From positions 1-45,890 of the forward strand of contig JALOOX010000022.1 in NCBI GenBank assembly GCA_025454175.1: DNA of 45,890 nucleotides, read 5' to 3'. Positions 15,023 to 23,016 of this stretch are shown here, piece by piece (positions within the stretch are counted from its first letter, which is position 1; each line of letters begins with the position of its first letter). The position numbers and the translations under genes are program-made. Source of the stretch: Syntrophobacteraceae bacterium (lineage in GTDB: Bacteria > Desulfobacterota > Syntrophobacteria > Syntrophobacterales > Syntrophobacteraceae). The notes beneath the pieces were generated by a model that was given only the letters and a program-made list of their open reading frames with translations, ran no database searches and was not told the DNA's origin.

Positions 15023-16246
15023 ATGAAAATCACATGGTCTCACGCCATACTCCCCGCCATCCTTCTCTTGTCCGTGCTGTTCAGCCAGCCGGCACGGGGC
15101 GGCGAGCCGCCCCTCGAAACCCTCGTCGAGGGCAACAGCGGCTTCGCCCTGGATGTGTACCGGCAGCTCTCGGTTGGGGAAGGCAACCTCTTTTTCTCTC
15201 CCCACAGCATCTCGACGGCCCTGTCCATGACCTTTGCCGGCGCCCGGGGGGACACGGAAAAGCAAATGGCGGAAGCACTCCACTTCCACCTGGACCGGAA
15301 GGATTTGCACGAGGCTTTTGCCGGGCTCGAATCCACCCTGACGAAAGCTCGGGAAGGGGGCCACGTCACTCTCGACGTGGCCAACGGCCTGTGGCCCCAG
15401 AAGGGTTACCCTTTGCGGGACGACTACCTGTCCCTCGTCAAGAAGCATTATGGAGTCTCCATCACCCCGGTGGACTACCGCACCGCGGCCGAGGATGCGC
15501 GGGGGATGATCAACCGCTGGGTCGAGGGAAAGACGCGGGGCAAGATCCAGGATCTCATCCAGCCGGGAGTCCTGGACCCCATGACCCGGCTGGTGCTGGT
15601 GAACGCCATCTATTTCAAGGGAATGTGGGAGAATCGCTTCAAGGTTGAAGACACGAGGGACGCCCCGTTCCACGTGGCCCCCGGCAAGGTGGCTCAGGCT
15701 CCAATGATGACCCTCAGGGAGGAATTCGGCTATGCGGACCTGGATTCCCTGCAGATTCTTGAAATGCCTTACGTCGGAAAGGGGCTCTCCATGGTGGTGC
15801 TGCTCCCCCGCAAGGCTGACGGGCTGAGGGAGATGGAAGCCGATCTGACGCCGGCAAGGCTCAAGGAATGGCGGAGTGTCCTGCGCAGGAAGGAAGTCGT
15901 GGTCTTCCTGCCGAGGTTCAGGATGACATCCATGTTCAGGCTGGACGAGACCCTCGCGGCTTTGGGCATGCGCGATGCCTTCAGCCCCGCCCGCGCCGAT
16001 TTTTCGGGAATGGACGGCAGGAAGGGCTGGCTCCACATCGGAGTCGTGCTGCACAAGGCATTCGTGGAAGTGAACGAGGAAGGCACCGAGGCCGCGGCGG
16101 CCACGGCGGTGGGCATCCGCGCCACCGCCATGCCGGCCCCGCCCCCCGAATTCCGGGCAGACCACCCCTTCCTCTTCCTCATCCTGGAGAAGGAAACGGG
16201 AAGCATCCTCTTCATGGGAAGGGTGACCGACCCCACCAGGACGTGA
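15023..16246 (+). CDS. exported serpin (serine protease inhibitor family)
   Basis: A 407-residue bacterial serpin, full length for the family. AGGAG (15013-15017) lies 5 nt before the ATG and a signal peptide follows (HAILPAILLLSVLFSQPARG-GE). Family landmarks include NLFFSPHSISTALSMTFAGARGDTEKQM, LVLVNAIYFKGMWENRF and the C-terminal DHPFLFLILEKETGSILFMGRVTDP. The hinge EEGTEAAAATAV is small-residue-rich, as in inhibitory serpins. Counting from Gly354 as P15, P1 is about Thr368 with Ala next, which hints at an elastase- or subtilisin-like or cysteine-protease target rather than a trypsin-like one. It probably guards the cell envelope against foreign or its own exported proteases. The gene is not in an operon. 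Confidence 0.94.
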   Translation: MKITWSHAILPAILLLSVLFSQPARGGEPPLETLVEGNSGFALDVYRQLSVGEGNLFFSPHSISTALSMTFAGARGDTEKQMAEALHFHLDRKDLHEAFAGLESTLTKAREGGHVTLDVANGLWPQKGYPLRDDYLSLVKKHYGVSITPVDYRTAAEDARGMINRWVEGKTRGKIQDLIQPGVLDPMTRLVLVNAIYFKGMWENRFKVEDTRDAPFHVAPGKVAQAPMMTLREEFGYADLDSLQILEMPYVGKGLSMVVLLPRKADGLREMEADLTPARLKEWRSVLRRKEVVVFLPRFRMTSMFRLDETLAALGMRDAFSPARADFSGMDGRKGWLHIGVVLHKAFVEVNEEGTEAAAATAVGIRATAMPAPPPEFRADHPFLFLILEKETGSILFMGRVTDPTRT

Positions 16247-16359
16247 TGGCCGTGGATCGGAAGGCGGCGAGCTTCTCCAGGAACGGGAATACTCCGTGAT
16301 CGCAGCCGTGAATCGCCTGGTCGGACGGGGGGCCGCATCTCCAGAGAGGGTCGTGATGC

Positions 16360-17856
16360 TCACAGATCCCGGGCGATGGAGACGTGGAAGGTGGTGTGGA
16401 CCCCGGGCTCGGATTCGAGGCGGATGCTTCCGCGGTGCTTCTCGACGATGGCCTTGACGATGGCGAGCCCCAGCCCCGTCCCCTCCACGCCCCGTGAGGT
16501 CTCGTTGCGCTGGAACTGCTCGAAGATCGTTTCGGAATGCTCGGGCTTGATCCCCACGCCGTTGTCTCGCACCGTGAAGGTGTGAAAATCGTCCGAATCC
16601 CGGTAGCCGATCTCGATGCGGGTCAGGTGCTGCCCCCCGTACTTGAGAGCGTTGTCCACCAGGTTGCGGAAGACGCGCAGCATGCACTGTCGGTCCGCCC
16701 GAATCGGAGGGATCTGGTCGGGCTCGCTCCAGGCGATCTGGCGAACCCCGAGCAGCGCCCCGAATTCCTCCCGGACCATGTGCAGCACCTCGAGCGGCTC
16801 CACGGTCTCGAACGTCAGGGCCACTTCACTGGCCTTGATGTAGGCGTTGATTTCCTCCACCAGGGCCACCGCATGCTCGGAAGTCTTGAGGATCTGGCTG
16901 CAGTAGGATTTTCCGCGGTCGTCCAGGAGCTCATCGTAGCGTTTGCAGAGGAGCCGCACCAGTCCATGGATTCCAATGAGCGGGCTCTTGAGATCGTGTG
17001 AGATGGAGTAGGCAAAGAGCTTGGTTTTCTCGGCGTTCTCCTCGAGGGCTTTTTCCATCTGTTTGCGCTCGGTGATGTCGAGGGAATACTCGATCATCTG
17101 GACGACGTTTCCCCGTTCGTCGAAGATCGGGTAGCCGTGCACCTCGTAGTCCCTGGGGTTGCCGTCGCGATCGTAGTGCACATGCTCGACGGTCACGGGC
17201 TTTCCCGTCCTTTTCACGACGGCCAGGGGGCAGGTGTGCTCGGGCTCCGCGCAGGGGGAATCGCGGCGGTGGGTCAGTGCGTAGCAGGTGGTGGCGGGGG
17301 TCAGGGGACCGAAGCGGGCCGCGGAGTTGGCCATCTTGATCACGTAGGTGTTGGCGTCGAGCACGTAAAAGGGATGCGGCAGCGCCTCCAGCACACTGCG
17401 CAGGAACTCGTTCTGGTCCCGGACCTTCTTCTCGGACTGCTTCAGGCTGGTGACATCGATCAGAATTCCAAGATACTGTTCGACCAGGCCATTCAGGTCA
17501 CTCCGGGCCATGACGGACAGGAGGACTTCCAGGATCCCGCCATTTCCACTGACCAGGTCCAGGGGGACGTCCTTCAGGGAGCCCGAATTCAGGAGGGTAT
17601 CCCAGAGCTCCCCAAAGGCCTTCTTGCCGGGCCCGTCGGCAATGAGCTCCCTGAAGGGGCGACCGATGGCCTGATGGGGCTCATAACCCATCACCCGGAC
17701 CCAGAAGTCGTTGACATTCCGGATGTTGCCCCCGGGATCCAGGGAGAAGTACATCACCGGTGCATTCTGAATGAGCGGGTCGCAGATGTCGCCCACGTTC
17801 CAGTGAGACGCCCCGCCGGACCCCGTGAGCCGTTTCGATTCGACCTGTGTCTGCAT
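16360..17856 (-). CDS. PAS-PAS sensor histidine kinase, soluble
   Basis: A 498-residue cytoplasmic kinase with no membrane segment. ATG 17856 is preferred to the TTG 24 nt upstream because GGGGAG precedes it. PAS 1 spans about residues 20-135 (APVMYFSLDPGGNIRNVNDFWVRVMGY) and PAS 2 about 150-275. PAS 2 carries a cysteine-rich insert (CYALTHRRDSPC...HTCPL) of a kind seen in anaerobe PAS domains, which may bind metal or sense redox state. HisKA has the phospho-acceptor His in AYSISHDLKSPL, and the ATPase domain has NALKYGGQH, DNGVGI and [13 protein letters not shown]. No response regulator is adjacent, so it is an orphan kinase. It converges with the serpin gene; the gap 16247-16359 holds nothing recognisable. 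Confidence 0.9.
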   Translation of the reverse strand: MQTQVESKRLTGSGGASHWNVGDICDPLIQNAPVMYFSLDPGGNIRNVNDFWVRVMGYEPHQAIGRPFRELIADGPGKKAFGELWDTLLNSGSLKDVPLDLVSGNGGILEVLLSVMARSDLNGLVEQYLGILIDVTSLKQSEKKVRDQNEFLRSVLEALPHPFYVLDANTYVIKMANSAARFGPLTPATTCYALTHRRDSPCAEPEHTCPLAVVKRTGKPVTVEHVHYDRDGNPRDYEVHGYPIFDERGNVVQMIEYSLDITERKQMEKALEENAEKTKLFAYSISHDLKSPLIGIHGLVRLLCKRYDELLDDRGKSYCSQILKTSEHAVALVEEINAYIKASEVALTFETVEPLEVLHMVREEFGALLGVRQIAWSEPDQIPPIRADRQCMLRVFRNLVDNALKYGGQHLTRIEIGYRDSDDFHTFTVRDNGVGIKPEHSETIFEQFQRNETSRGVEGTGLGLAIVKAIVEKHRGSIRLESEPGVHTTFHVSIARDL

Positions 17857-17995
17857 CCCCTGCTTCTCCCCGCGAGTCAACCGCTCCCTGCCGGATATTC
17901 GCGAACCCTGGTCCGGCCTTGGTCAGCCACGTCACATTACCCATTATAGGCACGTCCCGCCATAAATCGAGGTCGCCGGTGGGTCATGCCGTCTT

Positions 17996-18101
17996 ATATG
18001 CTCGTTGAGGGTGAAAAGATTCGTTTCAGGGAACTGCAGAGGCGAAAGATTTTTCGCCCCTGCAGGTGGCATAAACGTAAGATTCAATCCTCAACGGGTA
18101 T
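17996..18101. repeat. long imperfect inverted repeat with GGGGCGAAA palindromic core
   Basis: A palindromic core at 18034-18065 (CTGCAG...GGCGAAA, mirrored as TTTCGCCCCTGCAG) is flanked by outer arms. The left arm TATATGCTCGTTGAGG (17996-18010) and the right arm CCTCAACGGGTATA (18089-18102) are inverted copies with a few mismatches, so the whole 106 bp could fold as one hairpin. The core belongs to the same family as the element at 37586. It resembles a small non-autonomous element or REP/BIME unit. Confidence 0.65.
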
Positions 18102-18109
18102 AACGGTAG

Positions 18110-18129
18110 GGCCGGGTTACGACCCGGCC
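18110..18129. terminator. GC-rich hairpin downstream of gspB
   Basis: GGCCGGGT and ACCCGGCC form a perfect 8-bp stem with a TACG loop about 50 bp past the gspB stop. No T-run follows on the minus strand, so this is a weak or Rho-assisted terminator at best. With the inverted repeat above, it accounts for most of the 322-bp gap 17857-18178. Confidence 0.35.
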
Positions 18130-18178
18130 GACTTATCCCCACCCGCCACGGCAGGATGAGCAATTCCCAAACAGGCTC

Positions 18179-19192
18179 CTAGAAAACGCTCTTGTGGAAC
18201 CGCTGGCCCTTCCAGCTCAGAATGGCGCCCTCGGGGGTGATCTCCTCCAGGCGAAGTCCGCTCATCACCTCTTCTCCCTCGCGCATCCTCTTTCCGTTGA
18301 TGGTCACCATGCGCTCTTGGGGGCGATCCGAATAGACGAGAAATGAGAAAGTGAGCTTCGGGACCTCGTCCCGGATAACAGCGGGCATGTGGTGAAGCTC
18401 CTTGGGCCCTTCGCTTCGGGAGGAGGCCGGCCGTTCCTGGCGGGCTCGCTCCCCGGGGGGCTTCATGTCGATCCTGGCGGAATGATCTTGAACAACCGGC
18501 GGCGCGGCAGCCGGAGGCTGGGCTCGCTCCACCGGAGGCGCCGGGATCGGGGCTGCAGGTTTTTCCCTGGCTTCAGGCATCCCGGGAGCGGGCTTTGGCG
18601 GGGTGGCGACGCCTGGAGCGGGAGCCGCCGATCCCTTGTTGGCGCTCTCAGCCGCCCTGGGCGCGCGGCTCGGCTTGCTCGAAGCGAAGCGGACCTCCTC
18701 CCGGGGCGGCGAAGCCTGGGTGGCCGCGCGCCTGGCAGCTCCCGAGGCCGCTGGGCCTGGAGCGGGTTGAGGCCCATCCGTCGTCTGCCGTGACGCCACG
18801 GCGGGCGGCGGAGAAGCGGGAGCCGGCGGCTCCGTTTCCCTGGCAGCCGGCTGAGGCGCCGGGGGCTCGGGTGTCCCGGCTGAAGCTCCGCGCCGAGGCA
18901 TGTCCACACGGGGCGACTGCTGCGTCGGTGAAGGCTTCGGCTCCACCAGGACCTCGGGGGCTCGGGCCTCCTGGACCGGCTTCGGAGGCGGAGGGGCCCT
19001 GTGCTCCCAGGGGCGGAGCGCCACCAGGATGACGCCGGCATTGATAGCCAGGGCGATGGCGAGCAGGATCGGCCACAGTCGGCGCCGCTTGGCTCCCCGT
19101 GACTGCCGTGGCTGGACGGTGGTGAATCCGGGCGCCTTGCCCTGCTGGCGCTCGGCTTCGGATTTCTTCAATGCATCCAGTATGTATGACAT
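18179..19192 (-). CDS. gspB: GspB-like general secretion pathway protein
   Basis: A 337-residue inner-membrane protein. The N-terminus MSYILDALKKSEAERQQG is the signature of GspB/ExeB. A single membrane helix follows (LWPILLAIALAINAGVILVAL, about residues 39-59). Next comes a long Pro/Ala/Arg linker (about 65-260), presumably crossing the periplasm and peptidoglycan. The conserved C-terminal domain ends LTFSFLVYSDRPQERMVTINGKRM...SWKGQRFHKSVF. In ExeA/ExeB systems the pair helps insert the secretin through the cell wall. It starts 1 nt after the gspA stop. No other type II secretion genes are in the window. Confidence 0.85.
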   Translation of the reverse strand: MSYILDALKKSEAERQQGKAPGFTTVQPRQSRGAKRRRLWPILLAIALAINAGVILVALRPWEHRAPPPPKPVQEARAPEVLVEPKPSPTQQSPRVDMPRRGASAGTPEPPAPQPAARETEPPAPASPPPAVASRQTTDGPQPAPGPAASGAARRAATQASPPREEVRFASSKPSRAPRAAESANKGSAAPAPGVATPPKPAPGMPEAREKPAAPIPAPPVERAQPPAAAPPVVQDHSARIDMKPPGERARQERPASSRSEGPKELHHMPAVIRDEVPKLTFSFLVYSDRPQERMVTINGKRMREGEEVMSGLRLEEITPEGAILSWKGQRFHKSVF

Positions 19193-19193
19193 T

Positions 19194-20927
19194 TCAGCTA
19201 CCCTGTTGAATGGGAGTGAGCAAAGGTACGTCCAGACCGGTGAGGGCGTTCAGCCGGATGAGTGTCTGGGGACCGGCGATCCCGTCGGCCTCGATCCCCT
19301 GCTCCTTCTGAAAGCGCTTCAGCTCCTCCATCATGGAATTGTCGAACACGGCCTCGTCGGTGGGGACTTCGCTCTTTCCCTGGATAATCGAGAGCTGGAG
19401 ACGAAGCCAGGCGATCCCCTGGCCTTTCTCCCCGACCTTGATCTCGCCTCGGTAATCGGGAGGCGGCCGCCAGAGCAGGGTGTACTCCCCCCGCCAGTGC
19501 TTCTGGAGATCTTCGCGGTCAACCTGGTGAGCCCCGCCCCCCATCATCAGCGTGACGGCAGAGCCCTCGATTCCCGAGAGCACGGCGAAAAAAGGTTTGT
19601 CCCCTGAATCGAAAAGCTTGAGCACCGCCGGGTGGTTGAGCCGCTTGAGATCCTGGAGGGTCGTCAGGCCCGAGAGGCAGAGGAACCCCAGTTTTTCCGA
19701 CTGCTTGCAAGGTGCCGTGCCTGCATCCCCGGAGAAGCCCTGCACATTCCATCGCTCGAAAAGGGCCCGGAAGGCATCCATCTCACTCGTGGGCGGAATG
19801 GGGGAGGGAATCCACCCGCCGGAGGCCCGGGGCCTGGATTCCGGGGGTGAAGCTCCAGGATTGTCCATGGCCGTGGGGGAGGCTTCAGGGGAAGGCTTCT
19901 CCAAGGCTTCGCCGGCCGGTGCCGGGGGGGCCGCCGACGGGATCGGTCTGCGCAGGGGAGGAGCTGGCTCGCGGCTGAGCGAGTCGATCTTCAGGAATTC
20001 CCTGATGCCTGACCCGGCTCCGCCTCCGTAGAGGTTCCACCCGCCAAGGAGGACCAGGATCAAAAACAGGGCGGAAGAGCCCCAGGCGAGCCTCCTGAGC
20101 CACGGCGAGCTCCAGGCCGGCTCGTCGAGAGCTTCCAGGGCCGCCCGCCTGACGATGGATGGGGTGACGAAGCGCTCCCCCTCCACGTAGGCGCCGAGCA
20201 TCGCCCGGTCGGCGATGATGTTGATGAGCCTCGGAATTCCCCGGCTCAGGATGAACAGCTGGCTGATGGCGGACGGCGGGAACAGGGGCTCGCGGGCGCC
20301 GGCCACGGCCAGGCGATGGTTGACGTAGGCATCCAGGTCGGCCCGGGTCAGGGGGCCCAGGTGATAGCGGGCGATGATCCTCTGGGACAGCTGCCGGAGC
20401 TCGGGACGCCCGAGCATCTCCCGGAGCTCGGGCTGCCCGAGGAGGATCACCTGGAGCAGCTTTCGCTTGGTGGTCTCGAGGTTGGTGAGGAGACGGATCT
20501 GCTCGAGCACCGCGGGCGACAGGTTCTGGGCCTCGTCGATGATGAGCACCGCCTTTCGCCCCCGGCCATGGGAGTCGAGGAGGTACCCGTTGAGGAGATC
20601 GATGAAGGTCTTGATGGATTGATTGCCCGTGGGATACGGAATGCGAAACTCGTCACAGATGGTGGAGAGCAGCTCCCGCACGGTAAGCCTGGGATTGAGA
20701 ACCAGCGCCACGTCGCACTGCTCGGGCAACTGTTCCAGCAAGCACCTGCAGATGGTGGTCTTGCCCGTTCCCACTTCTCCGGTCAGCAGAATGAAACCGC
20801 CGTCGCGCTCGACCCCGAACACCAGGTGGGCCAGGGCCTCGCGGTGCTGATCGCTCAGGTAGAGATACCTGGGGTCGGGGGAAATGGAAAACGGCGTTTC
20901 CTTCAGGTGAAAATAATCAAGGTACAT
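19194..20927 (-). CDS. gspA: GspA/ExeA-like ATPase with peptidoglycan-binding domain
   Basis: A 577-residue inner-membrane ATPase. The N-terminal AAA domain opens with MYLDYFHLKETPFSISPDPRY, typical of ExeA, and has Walker A GEVGTGKT at 50-57 and Walker B AVLIIDEAQNL near residue 130. A membrane helix follows at about 285-303 (SSALFLILVLLGGWNLYG), then a Pro-rich linker and a periplasmic part. The C-terminal peptidoglycan-binding domain reads DEAVFDNSMMEELKRFQKEQGIEADGIAGPQTLIRLN. The family uses ATP to remodel peptidoglycan for secretin assembly. The start lies inside the 3' end of the upstream kinase gene (11-nt overlap), so it is likely translated by coupling. gspB follows. Confidence 0.92.
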   Translation of the reverse strand: MYLDYFHLKETPFSISPDPRYLYLSDQHREALAHLVFGVERDGGFILLTGEVGTGKTTICRCLLEQLPEQCDVALVLNPRLTVRELLSTICDEFRIPYPTGNQSIKTFIDLLNGYLLDSHGRGRKAVLIIDEAQNLSPAVLEQIRLLTNLETTKRKLLQVILLGQPELREMLGRPELRQLSQRIIARYHLGPLTRADLDAYVNHRLAVAGAREPLFPPSAISQLFILSRGIPRLINIIADRAMLGAYVEGERFVTPSIVRRAALEALDEPAWSSPWLRRLAWGSSALFLILVLLGGWNLYGGGAGSGIREFLKIDSLSREPAPPLRRPIPSAAPPAPAGEALEKPSPEASPTAMDNPGASPPESRPRASGGWIPSPIPPTSEMDAFRALFERWNVQGFSGDAGTAPCKQSEKLGFLCLSGLTTLQDLKRLNHPAVLKLFDSGDKPFFAVLSGIEGSAVTLMMGGGAHQVDREDLQKHWRGEYTLLWRPPPDYRGEIKVGEKGQGIAWLRLQLSIIQGKSEVPTDEAVFDNSMMEELKRFQKEQGIEADGIAGPQTLIRLNALTGLDVPLLTPIQQGS

Positions 20928-23016
20928 ACTCTGTCGTCTCGCTGACCAGGAGCTCCCGCACTTCGCGTGGGAGCTGCAGGGCCGGATCGAAAAAGGGAAA
21001 CCTCAGCGTGAAAACAGTACCCCCCGGGCCGGCGGACGTTTCATCGCGGCCTTCCCCGGGGCCCATTTCACGACCGGGTCCGCTCTCCGCATCGATCTGT
21101 CCACCATGGTCCCGAACAATCCCGAAAGTCACCGAAAGTCCGAGCCCGGTTCCACGCCCCACGGATTTCGTCGTGAAAAACGGGTCGAAAATCCGGCTTC
21201 GAATCTCCGGAGGAATCCCGCACCCCGTGTCGGCCACCTTGACGACCACCTCCCTGCGCTCTTCGTCGCGGTGCGTGGACAGTGAGACGATGCCTTCGGA
21301 GCCTATGGCATCGTAGGCGTTGTTGAGCAGGTTCATGAAGACCTGCTGGAGCTTTTCGGAATCGCCGTAGATATCGGGAAGATGCGGATCGAGGGAGCGT
21401 TCGATGGTGATGTGCTCCAGCCTGAAGGTATGCTCCGCCACCGAGGCCACCTGTTCGATGACGTCATTGAGGTTGAGCGGCTTTTTGTCGGTCTGGGTGT
21501 TCCGGGAGAACCGAAGCAGGTCGGCCACGATCTTCTTGCAGATGCGGGTGTGCTTTTCGACGGTCTTCAAGGTGTCGTGGGTTTCGGAGCCGGCGTCGAA
21601 ATCGTCCAGGAGGAGCTGAGTATATCCCAGGATGATTCCGAGGGGCGTGTTGATCTCGTGGGCCACACCCGCGGCGAGCTGTCCCAGGGATTCGAGCTTC
21701 TGAGACTGACTGATGCGCTCCTGGAGCCCCCTGAATGCGGTGATGTCCCTCGCGTTGCAGAGGAGGCCGATGGCCTTCCCCTCGGGATCCAGGACGGGAG
21801 TCTTGACCACGTGAAACCAGCGGTCTCCATCGGCTCCGTGCATGAGCCGCTCCGTCTGGAGGGGAGATCTGGAGCCAATGACCTGGAGGTTCTCCATGCG
21901 CTCCAGTTCGGCGTTGCCGTCGGCGGGGCCCAGGATGCAGCTGGAGCCCGCCGCGTCCTCCTCGCGGATTCCGAAGAAATTGGAGAAAGCCTTGTTGATG
22001 GCAAGGCAGCGGAGCTCCGGGTCGTACAGGGACAGCAGGTCCGGTGTGACATTGATGATGGTGTGGAACAGGTGCTGCTGCCTCTGGAGATCGTTGCGGG
22101 CCCTTTCGAGATCCTCCAGGCGCCGTTTGAGGGTCAGCGCCATGAGGTCGAAGTACTCGGCCAGGTGCTGGATTTCATCTCCCGAATTCATTCGGTATAC
22201 CAGGCATCTCTGGCAGCACATGGTCTTTTCGCCGTTGGGACCTTCAACGCAGGTAGGGCAGAGAGTACCCACCAGGTGCCAGCACCGCTGGCTCACGCGG
22301 TGATAGGCCGGGCATTCCGGCTTTTCGCAGTTCATGATCTCCCAACAGGGATGCAGCGGTCTCGGGGACGTCTGAACGTCCAGGTTGCCCTTGACGATCT
22401 CTTCGGCGGACTGCCTCAGGACCTCGATGCGCCGTGTCACGGTCCGGGAGAGCAGAGCGCCCAGCATGGCCGCCATGATGATGGCGAAGCCAACGATCAG
22501 CAGAATGGTCCAGAGGAGCCGGTCCACCGCCGAGCCGATGCGCTCGTGGGACACGCCGAGCCGCACGGTCCCGAGGCGATGGCTTCCAATCATCACCGGC
22601 ACGGCGAAATCATGGATCAGCTTTTCGCCGGTGCTGAGCAGCTGGATTCGAAAAGACTCGGTGTCGGTCACCTTGTTGACCAGGAGCAGGTCCGTGGGGA
22701 AGCCTCCCTGGAAGGTGTGGACCAGGGGAATCCGACCCTCGTTCAGGATCAAGAGGTAGGCGATGTCTTCACCCGAGCGCACCACCTCGTCGACCACCTC
22801 TCTCATCCGCAGAAAATCGAGGGCGAGGAGGGGATCTTCGATCCTTGCCATCACGTGAAGGGCGCTCGAGATGCCGCGGCGCTTGCTTTCCTCCAGCAGT
22901 GCCTGGGTGGTGGTCCTGCTGATCACGGCGGCCACCGATACCCCGAAGACCAGCAGCACGGCGATCATGACCGCGGAGATTTTTGATCGAAAACTCAGTC
23001 GTGCGAACATAAGCAC
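20917..23016 (-). CDS. membrane sensor histidine kinase with cysteine-rich (two-CW-like) linker and PAS
   Basis: A 699-residue kinase. TM1 is at about 12-32, an extracytoplasmic sensor at about 33-165, and TM2 at about 168-190 (LLWTILLIVGFAIIMAAMLGALL), then a HAMP-like helix. Between HAMP and the next helix lies an insert of about 50 residues with nine cysteines in CWE...C...CPAY, RCW, TLCPTC and CCQRC patterns, like the two-CW module of anaerobic deltaproteobacteria. It is a candidate metal or redox site. PAS (about 315-425), HisKA ([19 protein letters not shown]) and HATPase ([24 protein letters not shown]) follow. The start is GTG 23016 or ATG 23010. It abuts the PhnD-like gene and overlaps gspA, so all four genes appear to be one transcript. 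No partner regulator is adjacent. Confidence 0.9.
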   Translation of the reverse strand: MLMFARLSFRSKISAVMIAVLLVFGVSVAAVISRTTTQALLEESKRRGISSALHVMARIEDPLLALDFLRMREVVDEVVRSGEDIAYLLILNEGRIPLVHTFQGGFPTDLLLVNKVTDTESFRIQLLSTGEKLIHDFAVPVMIGSHRLGTVRLGVSHERIGSAVDRLLWTILLIVGFAIIMAAMLGALLSRTVTRRIEVLRQSAEEIVKGNLDVQTSPRPLHPCWEIMNCEKPECPAYHRVSQRCWHLVGTLCPTCVEGPNGEKTMCCQRCLVYRMNSGDEIQHLAEYFDLMALTLKRRLEDLERARNDLQRQQHLFHTIINVTPDLLSLYDPELRCLAINKAFSNFFGIREEDAAGSSCILGPADGNAELERMENLQVIGSRSPLQTERLMHGADGDRWFHVVKTPVLDPEGKAIGLLCNARDITAFRGLQERISQSQKLESLGQLAAGVAHEINTPLGIILGYTQLLLDDFDAGSETHDTLKTVEKHTRICKKIVADLLRFSRNTQTDKKPLNLNDVIEQVASVAEHTFRLEHITIERSLDPHLPDIYGDSEKLQQVFMNLLNNAYDAIGSEGIVSLSTHRDEERREVVVKVADTGCGIPPEIRSRIFDPFFTTKSVGRGTGLGLSVTFGIVRDHGGQIDAESGPGREMGPGEGRDETSAGPGGTVFTLRFPFFDPALQLPREVRELLVSETTEYVP

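Noticed and set aside
18179..20927. A complete type II secretion locus
   Set aside because: Only gspA and gspB are present; no secretin, ATPase or pseudopilin genes are seen.
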